The notes below the pieces were generated by a model that ran no database searches, was not told the DNA's origin, and saw only the letters and a list, made by a program, of their open reading frames with translations. From positions 1-52,887 of the forward strand of contig JAOZHW010000010.1 of assembly GCA_026014685.1 (NCBI GenBank): 52,887 bases of DNA. The letters run 5' to 3'. The position numbers were made by a program, and so were the translations under genes. Positions 8,223 through 15,345 of the stretch are shown one piece after another (the first letter of the stretch is position 1; every line of letters starts with the position of its first letter). The DNA is from Candidatus Bathyarchaeota archaeon (GTDB taxonomy: Archaea; Thermoproteota; Bathyarchaeia; Bathyarchaeales; Bathycorpusculaceae).

Positions 8223-8414
8223 GAACAAACCTCAGTTCCAATGTCTGCGAGAATTTATTTTAACGTATGTGGCTGTAAGCAAGTAACCACAAACACTGCT
8301 CCATAAGGAACATGCCACTGAAGTAGCATGAGCGGAAAATTTATCAAGCCTGTAGCTGTCAACAAACAAGCACAACGCAAACTTATTGCGATGCTCATCG
8401 AGGTGAAATAGAAC

Positions 8415-8684
8415 ATGGTTGAAATGAAAGTTGACGCTTCCGAACTCAAAGGCGACCTAATAGAAAAACTCTCAGATTTCCTCAAAGAAAAAACAGGCGG
8501 AGAAGTCAGCACAGAAGGCAAAACCGTAACCGTAAAAGGCGAAGGCGAAGCACTCAGCAAAAAATACGTGCGCATAACCGTCAAAAAATTCCTACACAAG
8601 AACGAGTTGACCGACACCTTCAAAGTCATCGGCGACGAGGAAGCACTCAAAATTAAAGAGCGCAAAATAGTCGAAGAAGACTAA
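8415..8684 (+). CDS. eL22-like ribosomal protein
   Basis: 89 residues, all in the size range of an L22e core. The central part aligns by eye with eukaryotic eL22: a T-V-x-V-K-G strand, then the basic stretch L-S-K-K-Y-V-R-I-T-V-K-K-F-L-H-K-N-E-L-x-D, corresponding to the S-K-R-Y-L-K-Y-L-T-K-K-Y-L-K-K-N-x-L-R-D pattern. A strand and an acidic tail E-E-D follow, another eL22 trait. AGGTGA lies 8 bases before the ATG. eL22 sits on the large subunit of eukaryotic ribosomes and is reported from few archaeal groups. Whether this copy is a true ribosomal component or a relative is not shown by sequence alone. Confidence 0.75.
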   Translation: MVEMKVDASELKGDLIEKLSDFLKEKTGGEVSTEGKTVTVKGEGEALSKKYVRITVKKFLHKNELTDTFKVIGDEEALKIKERKIVEED

Positions 8685-8832
8685 ACCCTCTTTTCCCAAA
8701 ATTAGTTACTTTTTGTATGACCTAAATCTTAGTTTTTGTTGTCCTAAAGTTTGAACACCTTGTTCGATGGCTTAGCATTAAATCAAAACTTCACATAATG
8801 ATACTTGTATATGTGCGTGTGAGGGTAAAGAT

Positions 8833-9018
8833 TTGAGCCACAAAAATCTAACCTTAGGCGGGATCGCAATTTTTGTCTCCGCCATCGTTGCAACTGCAGT
8901 CTTGGCGACTTCATACTCTGCCCTGCAATCCCTTCAAGCCATAAACCCAGTTGCAGCCCTCACCGCCATTACAGCCGCCATAATCGGCTTAGCATGGTTC
9001 AAAAAAACCTGCCGTTAG
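8833..9018 (+). CDS. small two-helix membrane protein
   Basis: 61 residues with two hydrophobic segments (about 9-28 and 38-55), rich in Ala, Ile and Val, joined by a short polar turn and ending in the basic tail K-K-T-C-R. I start at TTG, with GAGGGT six bases upstream and a TATA-like TTGTATATG about 25-30 bases before the message start. No family recognised. Spontaneous open frames of this size exist, but the ribosome site, promoter and clear hairpin topology support a real gene. Confidence 0.55.
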   Translation: MSHKNLTLGGIAIFVSAIVATAVLATSYSALQSLQAINPVAALTAITAAIIGLAWFKKTCR

Positions 9019-9074
9019 TCCACTTCTTCCTCCCACGCTGTTTCTATAAGAATAAACTAGATTTTAAGGAGGGC

Positions 9075-9148
9075 TAAGCATGAACACATACTAAAAGAGG
9101 AGAAACAGCGGCATGGCAGTTAACTTTGTGTTCATGCTTAACCAATAA
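9075..9148 (+). repeat. 14-bp inverted repeat containing two mini reading frames
   Basis: TAAGCATGAACACA at 9075-9088 is repeated exactly inverted at 9127-9140, with a 38-base loop. Two very short frames with good ribosome sites overlap it: AAGGAGG before ATG-AAC-ACA-TAC-TAA (4 codons, at 9080), and GAGGAG before an 11-codon frame at 9113-9148 (M-A-V-N-F-V-F-M-L-N-Q). The hairpin would place the start of the first frame in one arm and the end of the second in the other. It could be a leader-peptide attenuator of the ABC operon or a remnant of a mobile terminal repeat. The rest of 9019-9181 shows nothing else. Confidence 0.5.
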
Positions 9149-9181
9149 TCACCCAAGTGTTTTTTGGTTAAATGCTTTTTT

Positions 9182-9275
9182 GTCAAGGTTTCTGGACTAA
9201 GGCTTAGTCAAGGTTTCTTGACTAACTTTGCAGAAGCTTTCACAGCTTGAAAACGGTTTCGCCTAACTTAAATAC
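9182..9275 (+). promoter_or_regulatory. double-palindrome operator and TATA box of an ABC operon
   Basis: Two 19-bp direct repeats (9182-9200 and 9207-9225, 18 of 19 identical, 25 bases apart) each contain a palindrome. The second includes the perfect AGTCAAG-GTTT-CTTGACT. CTTAAATAC at 9267-9275 is a TATA box placing transcription start near 9298. Two operators on one face upstream of the promoter suggest a dimeric regulator, perhaps binding cooperatively. Confidence 0.55.
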
Positions 9276-9330
9276 CTACAACCCAATAAAGTAACTCCAC
9301 TCGCCAGTAAACGTTGATCGGGTGACTCCT

Positions 9331-10296
9331 ATGAGCAAACGCCTAAACACAAACCAAGATTTCGTCATCCTAGACAAATTAACAAAGAACTTCAACGGCT
9401 TCAAAGCCCTAAACGAAGTATCCTTAACAATAAAACAGGGCGAAATCTTCGGCTACATAGGCCCCAACGGCGCAGGCAAAACCACCACCATGAAAATCCT
9501 CGTCGGCTTAATCAGCGACTTTCAAGGCCAAGTCACCATAGGCGGCTACTCAGCACCCGAAAAGAAAGACGAAATCCACAAACTACTAGGCTATCTGCCC
9601 CAAAGCGTAGCCTTTCAAGATTGGCGCACTATTGACCACGCACTGAAAACCTTCGGCAAACTCTCAGGCTTAACTGACGCACAACTTGAAGAACGCATCC
9701 CCCCGCTTCTGGACATGCTGGGCTTAGCTGACGCCAGACATAAACGGATTTCCTATTTATCGGGCGGTATGACGCAGAAAGTTGGGTTGGCTCAGGCGCT
9801 TCTTCATGAACCTAAACTATTGGTTTTAGATGAACCGATGGGTGGACTTGACCCACTGAGTCGCCGCCAATTCAAAGACATCGTGCTTAAACTCGCAGAA
9901 AAAGGCACCACAGTCCTCTTCTCCTCCCACATCCTAAGCGATGTACAAGATGTTGCCGACCGAGTGGGCATAATTAGCCACGGTCGAATCAAAGAAGTAG
10001 GCACAATTAGCGAGCTAAAAACCCACTTTATGCTCCAAAAAACCGTGCAAGTGCTCCTCTCAGGCGAAAGCAGCAGCTGGAAACAGTTAGGTTCAGTGAG
10101 AAACGTTTCAGAAGTGGTTCAACCTTCTTCGGGGGTAGTGTTGTTGAAGCTTAAAGCTGAAGCAGACGCAGACCAAGCCGTAAACGACATTGTGCAAAAA
10201 ATCGTTGAATTACACATCCCTGTTCGGGGTATCTGGCAAGTGGAACCTTCGCTAGACCAAATCTACTTCAACTACGTTTCGGAGGCTGAAAACTAA
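9331..10296 (+). CDS. ABC transporter ATP-binding protein
   Basis: 321 residues from the ATG that has GGTGA five bases upstream; an in-frame GTG three codons earlier is less likely. Walker A is G-P-N-G-A-G-K-T at about 44-51, the signature is Y-L-S-G-G-M near 140, and Walker B is L-L-V-L-D-E-P near 160 with G-G-L-D-P after it. The switch histidine follows in S-S-H-I-L. The C-terminal extension of about 90 residues is typical of the DrrA/NatA/CcmA-like exporters. It drives the membrane partner encoded by the next gene, whose ATG overlaps this stop by one base. The cargo could be a drug, ion or lipid. Confidence 0.93.
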   Translation: MSKRLNTNQDFVILDKLTKNFNGFKALNEVSLTIKQGEIFGYIGPNGAGKTTTMKILVGLISDFQGQVTIGGYSAPEKKDEIHKLLGYLPQSVAFQDWRTIDHALKTFGKLSGLTDAQLEERIPPLLDMLGLADARHKRISYLSGGMTQKVGLAQALLHEPKLLVLDEPMGGLDPLSRRQFKDIVLKLAEKGTTVLFSSHILSDVQDVADRVGIISHGRIKEVGTISELKTHFMLQKTVQVLLSGESSSWKQLGSVRNVSEVVQPSSGVVLLKLKAEADADQAVNDIVQKIVELHIPVRGIWQVEPSLDQIYFNYVSEAEN

Positions 10297-10961
10297 TGCA
10301 GCTCGCACTACTCTTCACCGATGAATTGAAGGGCTTTTACAAGTCTAAAGTTATGGTCTTCCTCTGGATAGGGTTACCCGTAATCGCCCTGTTATTCCGC
10401 TTCATTCAAGTCAGCTCAACAGGCCAAGAGATTCCCTTCACAGTTATCTCTTCGCTGGTTGTCTCAAGCATAGGAGGAACCTTAGCGGCGGTTATGTTGG
10501 CAGTGTTTTTAATTAACGAAAAGAACCGTCGTGTCTATGACCTATTCTTGATTAGACCCATAAAACGCCGAGACATATTGCTGGCCAAGTTTTTCTCGGT
10601 TTACACATGTGTTGCCATAGCAGCCGCCATAGCTGTGTTTGTTGGGATTGTGACAGACTTTGCCACAACAGGAACCCTTTCCTCTACAGTACTTACAAAC
10701 GCAGGGCAGTCACTTGCAATAAGCTTAAGCATGATTGCTGTTTCCTGCGCGGCCGGCGTACTCATCGGTGTCGCTTCGCCCTCGGTGCTTGTCGGAGCCA
10801 TACTGGTAATTTACGGAGGTAACCAGATTTCAGTCATTCCGCTCCTACCAACTTTGCTCAATTTACCCGACGCAACACTATTCACCATTATTATCGCCGT
10901 TGCCGTAGCTACTGGGTTACTTGCGGGAGCGATTGCACTGTTCAACAAAAAACAGTTCTAA
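10296..10961 (+). CDS. ABC-2 type permease
   Basis: 221 residues with six hydrophobic segments (about 20-38, 48-72, 98-120, 135-160, 165-180 and 195-215), the ABC-2 layout. The N-terminal cytoplasmic stretch is short and basic. A motif I-N-E-K-N-R-R-V-Y-D-L-F-L-I-R-P in the first cytoplasmic loop resembles the coupling region of ABC-2 permeases. Its start overlaps the ATPase stop (TAATG), implying translational coupling, and the two form an exporter. A small CGCCA-TGGCG hairpin follows the stop. Confidence 0.88.
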   Translation: MQLALLFTDELKGFYKSKVMVFLWIGLPVIALLFRFIQVSSTGQEIPFTVISSLVVSSIGGTLAAVMLAVFLINEKNRRVYDLFLIRPIKRRDILLAKFFSVYTCVAIAAAIAVFVGIVTDFATTGTLSSTVLTNAGQSLAISLSMIAVSCAAGVLIGVASPSVLVGAILVIYGGNQISVIPLLPTLLNLPDATLFTIIIAVAVATGLLAGAIALFNKKQF

Positions 10962-11016
10962 TTCAAACACGTCTTTATCGCCAAAATAATGGCGCTCAAA
11001 CCTTTTTCCAGTTGCT

Positions 11017-11060
11017 TTCTTTAAATAAGGGAGGGGAGGTAGCGGCAGAGACGTCGCGTG
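11017..11060 (+). repeat. promoter-like repeat element, copy 1
   Basis: A 44-bp element reading TTCTTTAAATAAGGGAGGGG, then AGGTAGCGGCAGAGACGTCG and CGTG. It matches the inverse copy at 17921-17964 at 40 of 44 positions. It starts with a TATA box, so transcription should begin near 11048 at the conserved GAGACGTCGCGTG. A perfect ATACGG-AA-CCGTAT hairpin and a T7 run (11112-11118) follow, so either a roughly 70-nt RNA or a structured leader of the UPF0200 gene is made. Confidence 0.6.
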
Positions 11061-11159
11061 ATTCCAGCAGGTACGGATACGGAACCGTATGCGGTTTTAA
11101 ATATGGGAATGTTTTTTTGTGTGGGTGTCTGCTATACAACCAAAAAAGGGTTAGAGAGA

Positions 11160-11726
11160 GTGGACGCTAACAAACTTGTTGTGGGCTTAGGCGGCATGCC
11201 AGGCGCAGGGAAATCGCTCGTTGTCGAAACCGCTAAAGAATTGGGCTATGACGTTGTGGCTATGGGTGACGTGGTGCGGGAGCAAACGCGGCTGCGTGGT
11301 TTAGAGCCGACGCCGCAAAACGTGGGTAAAGTCATGTTGGAATTACGTGCACAAGAAGGCAACTATGTTATAGCTAAGAAATGTATCCCCAAAATCGAGC
11401 AGCAACCCAGCAACCGTGTTCTAATCGACGGCTTACGTAGCCTTTTTGAAGCAGACATTTTCAGGGAGCACTTTGCAAGCTTTACGCTTGTGGCTGTCCA
11501 TGCTCCTCCGCAGGTTCGTTTTGAGCGGCTTAGACTTCGCGGTAGAAGCGACGACCCCCCAAACTACGAAGTCTTTCACGAACGTGACATGCGTGAGTTG
11601 GGTGTAGGTTTGGGAAATGTTATAGCGATGGCTGAAAAGATAGTAGTTAACGATAACAGTATAGAGGGCTTCAAGGCGTTGGTGAAGGAGAATTTTGGTA
11701 GGATAGAGCAGAAATGGTTGAAGTAA
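11160..11726 (+). CDS. UPF0200-family P-loop kinase-like protein
   Basis: About 188 residues from a GTG; a longer frame upstream is open but lacks family similarity and overlaps the repeat element. The P-loop is G-M-P-G-A-G-K-S at about 11-18. M-G-D-V-V-R-E, L-I-D-G-L-R-S, A-V-H-A-P-P-Q-V-R-F-E-R and R-S-D-D are the hallmarks of archaeal UPF0200, a dephospho-CoA-kinase-like group of uncertain substrate. The gene overlaps the UPF0201 start by 13 bases; the two families are recurrent partners and are fused in some archaea. The reaction is unknown; a nucleotide or CoA kinase is a family-based guess. Confidence 0.85.
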   Translation: MDANKLVVGLGGMPGAGKSLVVETAKELGYDVVAMGDVVREQTRLRGLEPTPQNVGKVMLELRAQEGNYVIAKKCIPKIEQQPSNRVLIDGLRSLFEADIFREHFASFTLVAVHAPPQVRFERLRLRGRSDDPPNYEVFHERDMRELGVGLGNVIAMAEKIVVNDNSIEGFKALVKENFGRIEQKWLK

Positions 11727-12121
11727 CGGTTATTGTGGAAGTGGAAGTTAACCCCACTGAAGACGAGACAAAAGTTCGTACTGCAATCAACAATGTTTTG
11801 GGAAACGCGGAGATAATCTTAAAACCTGCTCAGCGAGGCAGCATCCTAATTGCAGAGGCGAAAGGGCAGGATTCACTTACCAAACTCCGCAACATGCTCC
11901 GAAACGACCGCATCCGCGACGCCGCCAGACGTCTACTCTTCAAATCCACCCGCGGCAACACCATCAGTTTCTGCTTAAACAAGCAAGTTGCCTTTGCAGG
12001 GCATGTTTCTTTCTGTGAAGAAATCGCTGAGTCACCGCTTGGACCCATACGCTTTAAAATCGAAACTGACAATGCACAGCAACTGATTGAGTGGCTTGCC
12101 GAGAAAACAGAAAAAACCTGA
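11714..12121 (+). CDS. UPF0201-family protein
   Basis: 135 residues, soluble, with an N-terminal strand V-E-V-T-V-I-V-E-V-E-V-N-P-T-E that is diagnostic for UPF0201, a helix with R-x-A-I-N-N-V-L-G, and L-R-N-M-L-R-N-D-R-I-R-D-A-A-R. A central N-K-Q-V-A-F-A-G-H-V-S-F segment and a final E-W-L-A strand/helix complete the fold, which resembles part of ribosomal L5-like domains. It overlaps the preceding kinase-like gene and precedes a beta-lactamase-fold nuclease, suggesting an RNA-related or coenzyme-related cluster. Function unknown. Confidence 0.85.
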   Translation: MVEVTVIVEVEVNPTEDETKVRTAINNVLGNAEIILKPAQRGSILIAEAKGQDSLTKLRNMLRNDRIRDAARRLLFKSTRGNTISFCLNKQVAFAGHVSFCEEIAESPLGPIRFKIETDNAQQLIEWLAEKTEKT

Positions 12122-12136
12122 CTTGAAGGCTTAACC

Positions 12137-13153
12137 TTGGCGGAACGGGCTCTTGTAACCAAAAACGGCGCGGTTCTCTTAGGAGACAGTGTCGCTTGCG
12201 ACGCTTATGATGCCACGCGTCCGCTGCGGGTTGTTACGCATGCTCACTCTGACCATCTTTATGGTTTGCGCAAGAGCGTTAAGTGCTGCGAAAAAGTGCT
12301 CATGACCAAAGCTACCCGCGACTTAGCTGAAACACTCGATGAAAAGCTAAACCTGCACCAGAAATCCGTTCGAACCTTAGAATACGGTAAACCATTCAAG
12401 TATGGAGATGAAAAAATCACTTTGCTCAAAGCCGACCACATTTTGGGTGCATGTCAAGTGCTAGTTGAAGATGCAGGGGGAATTCGCATTGCGTGGTCGG
12501 GGGATTTTCGAATTGAAGGCACCAAAGCTGTTGACTGTGACGTTTTGGTGGTTGAAGCAACTTATGGTACCCCGAGTTGCAGGCGCAATTTTGACGTGGA
12601 TGTGCGGCAACTGCTGGTTGATATGGTTGAGAAGCGCCTGCGCGGCGGCGCGGTTTACGTTTTTGGTTATCATGGCAAACTCCAAGAAGTAATGAAGCTG
12701 CTCCGTGACGCCGACGTTGCGGTGCCGTTTGTTATGCCTGAACGCGTTTTTGAAGTTACTAAGGTTTGTGAAAAACACGGCATGAACCTCGGTCCTATCT
12801 CATTATCCACCGATAAGGAAGGTCATCAACTCTTAGACGGCAACTTACCCTGCGTCGCCTTCTACCACATGAACCAACGCCAACATGTGGGGTTGCGTAA
12901 CGCGCGGATATGCGTCAGCGGATGGGAATTCCAAAAGCCCTGCCGCCAAATCGGCGACCGCGAACACCTCATTGCTCTTAGCGACCACTCTGATTTTGAC
13001 GGCTTAATCGAATACGTCAAGCGCACCAAAGCTAAACAAGTCATCACCGACAACTTCCGAAGCAACGGCGACGCCTTAGCCAAAGAAATCTGCAAACGCC
13101 TCGGCGTCTCCGCAGTTGCCATGCCAAGAAGCACACCCCAAACTACCCTCTAA
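12137..13153 (+). CDS. metallo-beta-lactamase-fold nuclease-like protein
   Basis: 338 residues starting at TTG. The metal site H-A-H-S-D-H is at about residue 35-40. Further ligands lie in K-A-D-H-I-L-G-A near 100, S-G-D-F-R near 120 and the late S-D-H-S-D-F-D near 295, the pattern of the beta-CASP/exonuclease branch (mRNA 3' processing factor-like). Compared with full CPSF-like proteins the beta-CASP insert is short and there is no KH domain. It follows UPF0201 by 15 bases in the same direction. RNA or DNA 5'/3' processing is the likely role. Confidence 0.8.
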   Translation: MAERALVTKNGAVLLGDSVACDAYDATRPLRVVTHAHSDHLYGLRKSVKCCEKVLMTKATRDLAETLDEKLNLHQKSVRTLEYGKPFKYGDEKITLLKADHILGACQVLVEDAGGIRIAWSGDFRIEGTKAVDCDVLVVEATYGTPSCRRNFDVDVRQLLVDMVEKRLRGGAVYVFGYHGKLQEVMKLLRDADVAVPFVMPERVFEVTKVCEKHGMNLGPISLSTDKEGHQLLDGNLPCVAFYHMNQRQHVGLRNARICVSGWEFQKPCRQIGDREHLIALSDHSDFDGLIEYVKRTKAKQVITDNFRSNGDALAKEICKRLGVSAVAMPRSTPQTTL

Positions 13154-13308
13154 CGAATTGGGGCAGATTTGTGCTTCTTGACGTAGAAAAACAAAACAGT
13201 TGTTGTAACTACCGCTCCCAAGATAACAGCAACTTCTGTAGCTGGAAAAGGAGTTAGTGCCACGGTGAAATCGACGGTTTTTGAAGCAAAGTTACCGTAC
13301 CGAACCAA
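13150..13308 (-). pseudogene. remnant of a C-terminal membrane anchor
   Basis: An open minus-strand frame of about 52 codons (61 if counted from the upstream stop), with no ATG and no convincing ribosome site. It reads as the tail of a secreted protein: a beta-type segment ending D-F-T-V-A-L-T-P-F-P, one membrane helix A-V-I-L-G-A-V-V-T-T-T-V-L-F-F, and the basic tail Y-V-K-K-H-K-S. This is how surface proteins in this genome end (compare the beta-propeller protein), so I read it as the surviving 3' end of a lost gene. Its stop overlaps the stop of the opposing nuclease gene. Confidence 0.4.
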
Positions 13309-13392
13309 ATCTTCAAAACCATTGTTTATAGTTTTGATGAGTTAAAAGTTTAAAAGCTCAAAATCGAACAGAAACATGCAAAGTGAAACCGT

Positions 13393-14661
13393 ATGTCTAA
13401 GTCATCTGTTATTTCAGGCTTCTATAAGTTGTCGCCTAAAGAGCGGCTAGCGTTAATCGCAGATTTTGCAAACTTAACCGAGGAAGAGCAGCAGCTTCTG
13501 CAGCAACCCTGCTCTCTGCCCCTTGATGTCGCAGACCACATGGTTGAAAACCTCATCGGCGTCTTCCCCGAACCCCTCGGTGTAGCCGTTAACTTTCTCA
13601 TTAACGGCAAAGACTACCTCATCCCGATGGCGACCGAGGAACCAAGCGTCATCGCAGCTGCCAGTTACGCTGCAAAGATGGTTCGTGACGGCGGTGGTTT
13701 CAAGACCAGCAGCACTGACCCTGTTATGATTGGGCAAATCCAAGTTGTTAAGCTTAAAGATGCAGAGTACGCGCAGATGAAGGTACTTACTGCTAGAAAT
13801 GAAATCTTGAAGAAAGCAAATGAGCAAGACCCAGTTTTGAATTCTTTCGGCGGCGGTGCTAAGGATCTTAACGCCAAAATTATTCAAACTTCTATGGGGA
13901 AAATGCTTATAGTGGAATTGTTCGTGGACTGCCGAGACGCCATGGGCGCCAACGCTGTGAATACTATGGCTGAAGCTGTTTCACCCATGATTGAGGAACT
14001 CACAGGCGGACATGTCTTCCTAAGAATTATCTCAAATTTGGCTGTGAAACGCCTCGCCAAAGCAACCTGCACCGTACCCAAAGAAGCAGTAGGCGGCGAA
14101 GCAGTCGTTGAAGGCATCGCTTACGCTTCGGCTTTCGCTGCAGCTGACCCATACCGCGCGGCAACCCACAACAAGGGCGCCATGAACGGCATAATCGCCG
14201 TCGTCTTAGCCACAGGAAACGACCACCGCGCCATCGAAGCAGGCGGCCACGCCTATGCAGCACTAAATGGTCCGTATACATCGTTTTCGAAGTGGACCAA
14301 AAACGCAAACGGCGACTTGGAGGGTTCAATCGAGTTGCCGATGGCAGTTGGCTTGATTGGCGGTGCAGTAAAAACTCATCCCATAGCGCGTATCGCCATG
14401 AAAATCCTAAACGTGAAGAGCGCCAACGAATTCGCTGAAGTCTTAGCGGCTGTTGGTTTGGCTCAGAACCTTGCTGCGCTCCGTGCACTTTCCAGTGAGG
14501 GCATTCAGCGGGGGCACATGTCTTTGCATGCCAGAAACATCGCAGTAAATGCGGGCGCTAAGGGCGAGCAGATTGAGATAGTGGCTGAGCGTATGGTTAA
14601 GGAACGCAAGGTTCGTGTGGATCGTGCTAAAGAGATTCTTGAAGAATTAACCAAGCAGTGA
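13393..14661 (+). CDS. mvaA: hydroxymethylglutaryl-CoA reductase, class II
   Basis: 422 residues, the size of the soluble class II enzyme. It makes mevalonate from HMG-CoA for archaeal isoprenoid lipids. The substrate motif E-P-S-V-I-A-A-A-S is at about 83-91, with D-A-M-G-A-N near 180, the catalytic lysine region T-H-N-K-G-A-M-N-G near 258, and the C-terminal H-M-S-L-H-A-R-N with the catalytic His near 375. The first 20 residues match the class II lead-in. The class II form is the less common one in archaea and is better known from bacteria and some Archaeoglobi, so horizontal origin is possible. It has its own promoter (TTTAAAAG about 35 bases upstream). Confidence 0.94.
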   Translation: MSKSSVISGFYKLSPKERLALIADFANLTEEEQQLLQQPCSLPLDVADHMVENLIGVFPEPLGVAVNFLINGKDYLIPMATEEPSVIAAASYAAKMVRDGGGFKTSSTDPVMIGQIQVVKLKDAEYAQMKVLTARNEILKKANEQDPVLNSFGGGAKDLNAKIIQTSMGKMLIVELFVDCRDAMGANAVNTMAEAVSPMIEELTGGHVFLRIISNLAVKRLAKATCTVPKEAVGGEAVVEGIAYASAFAAADPYRAATHNKGAMNGIIAVVLATGNDHRAIEAGGHAYAALNGPYTSFSKWTKNANGDLEGSIELPMAVGLIGGAVKTHPIARIAMKILNVKSANEFAEVLAAVGLAQNLAALRALSSEGIQRGHMSLHARNIAVNAGAKGEQIEIVAERMVKERKVRVDRAKEILEELTKQ

Positions 14662-14693
14662 TGCTTGGCATTTTTTTCTTTTTTTTTCTTGTC
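14651..14693 (+). terminator. hairpin plus U-run after HMG-CoA reductase
   Basis: CCAAGC-AGTGAT-GCTTGG forms a perfect 6-bp stem that includes the stop codon, followed by CATTTTTTTC and a further run of nine T. It looks like an intrinsic terminator. Confidence 0.65.
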
Positions 14694-14772
14694 GATGTTT
14701 TATGTGTTTTGGCTGATGTTTGGGGTAATCTTTAATTTCTCGATGTTACCCATTCATAACATCGGAACGTAG

Positions 14773-15345
14773 ATGAACCAACCAAACCCACCCCTCCGCC
14801 ACAGCAACCTCAAAATCGCAACCGTCGACCTAGTCCTTATGGCGCTCTTTGCAAGTTTGGGTTTAGCTACAAAAAACGTCTTCCACCCTTTAGTAGCACT
14901 GCTAACAGGTCCACTTCGAGTACCTGCAGGCGCAGTTGCAGGAGGGTTATACATGATGTGGCCTGTGATGGCATACGGTTTGGTGCGTAAACCTGGCGCG
15001 GCAACCTTGGTGTCGCTAACGCAAGCCTTCATCAGCTTGGTAGTGCCCTTTGGCAACTTTGGGGTATTATCCTTTGTCATCTACCTCTTACCAGGCGTGG
15101 CTATCGACACGTTTTTCTTCCTATTGAAACACAAAGCCTGCTGTTTACCCTGCTGTATGGGTGCCTGCGCCATCGCAAACGTTGTTGGAACCACCCTTAT
15201 TGGAGCACTGGTGCTTTTTTTGCCAACTGTTGTGTTGGCGTTTTTGGCAATTATAGCGGCAATCAGCGGTTCTATAGGCGGATTCATCGCTAACATGCTT
15301 CTCGTTAGAATAAGCAAAGTCTATGCTGGAGGGAAAAACAGTTGA
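14773..15345 (+). CDS. ECF-type transporter S component
   Basis: 190 residues with about six hydrophobic segments and few charges, the size of ECF substrate-capture subunits. The stretch G-P-L-R-V-P-A-G-A-V-A-G-G near 55 and L-P-G-V-A-I-D-T-F near 110 resemble the vitamin-type S components (YkoE/ThiW-like). No energising ATPase or T subunit is nearby, so it would share a module encoded elsewhere. Its stop overlaps the start of the next gene by four bases (TTGA), a sign of coupling to the exported protein there. The substrate is unknown. Confidence 0.7.
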   Translation: MNQPNPPLRHSNLKIATVDLVLMALFASLGLATKNVFHPLVALLTGPLRVPAGAVAGGLYMMWPVMAYGLVRKPGAATLVSLTQAFISLVVPFGNFGVLSFVIYLLPGVAIDTFFFLLKHKACCLPCCMGACAIANVVGTTLIGALVLFLPTVVLAFLAIIAAISGSIGGFIANMLLVRISKVYAGGKNS

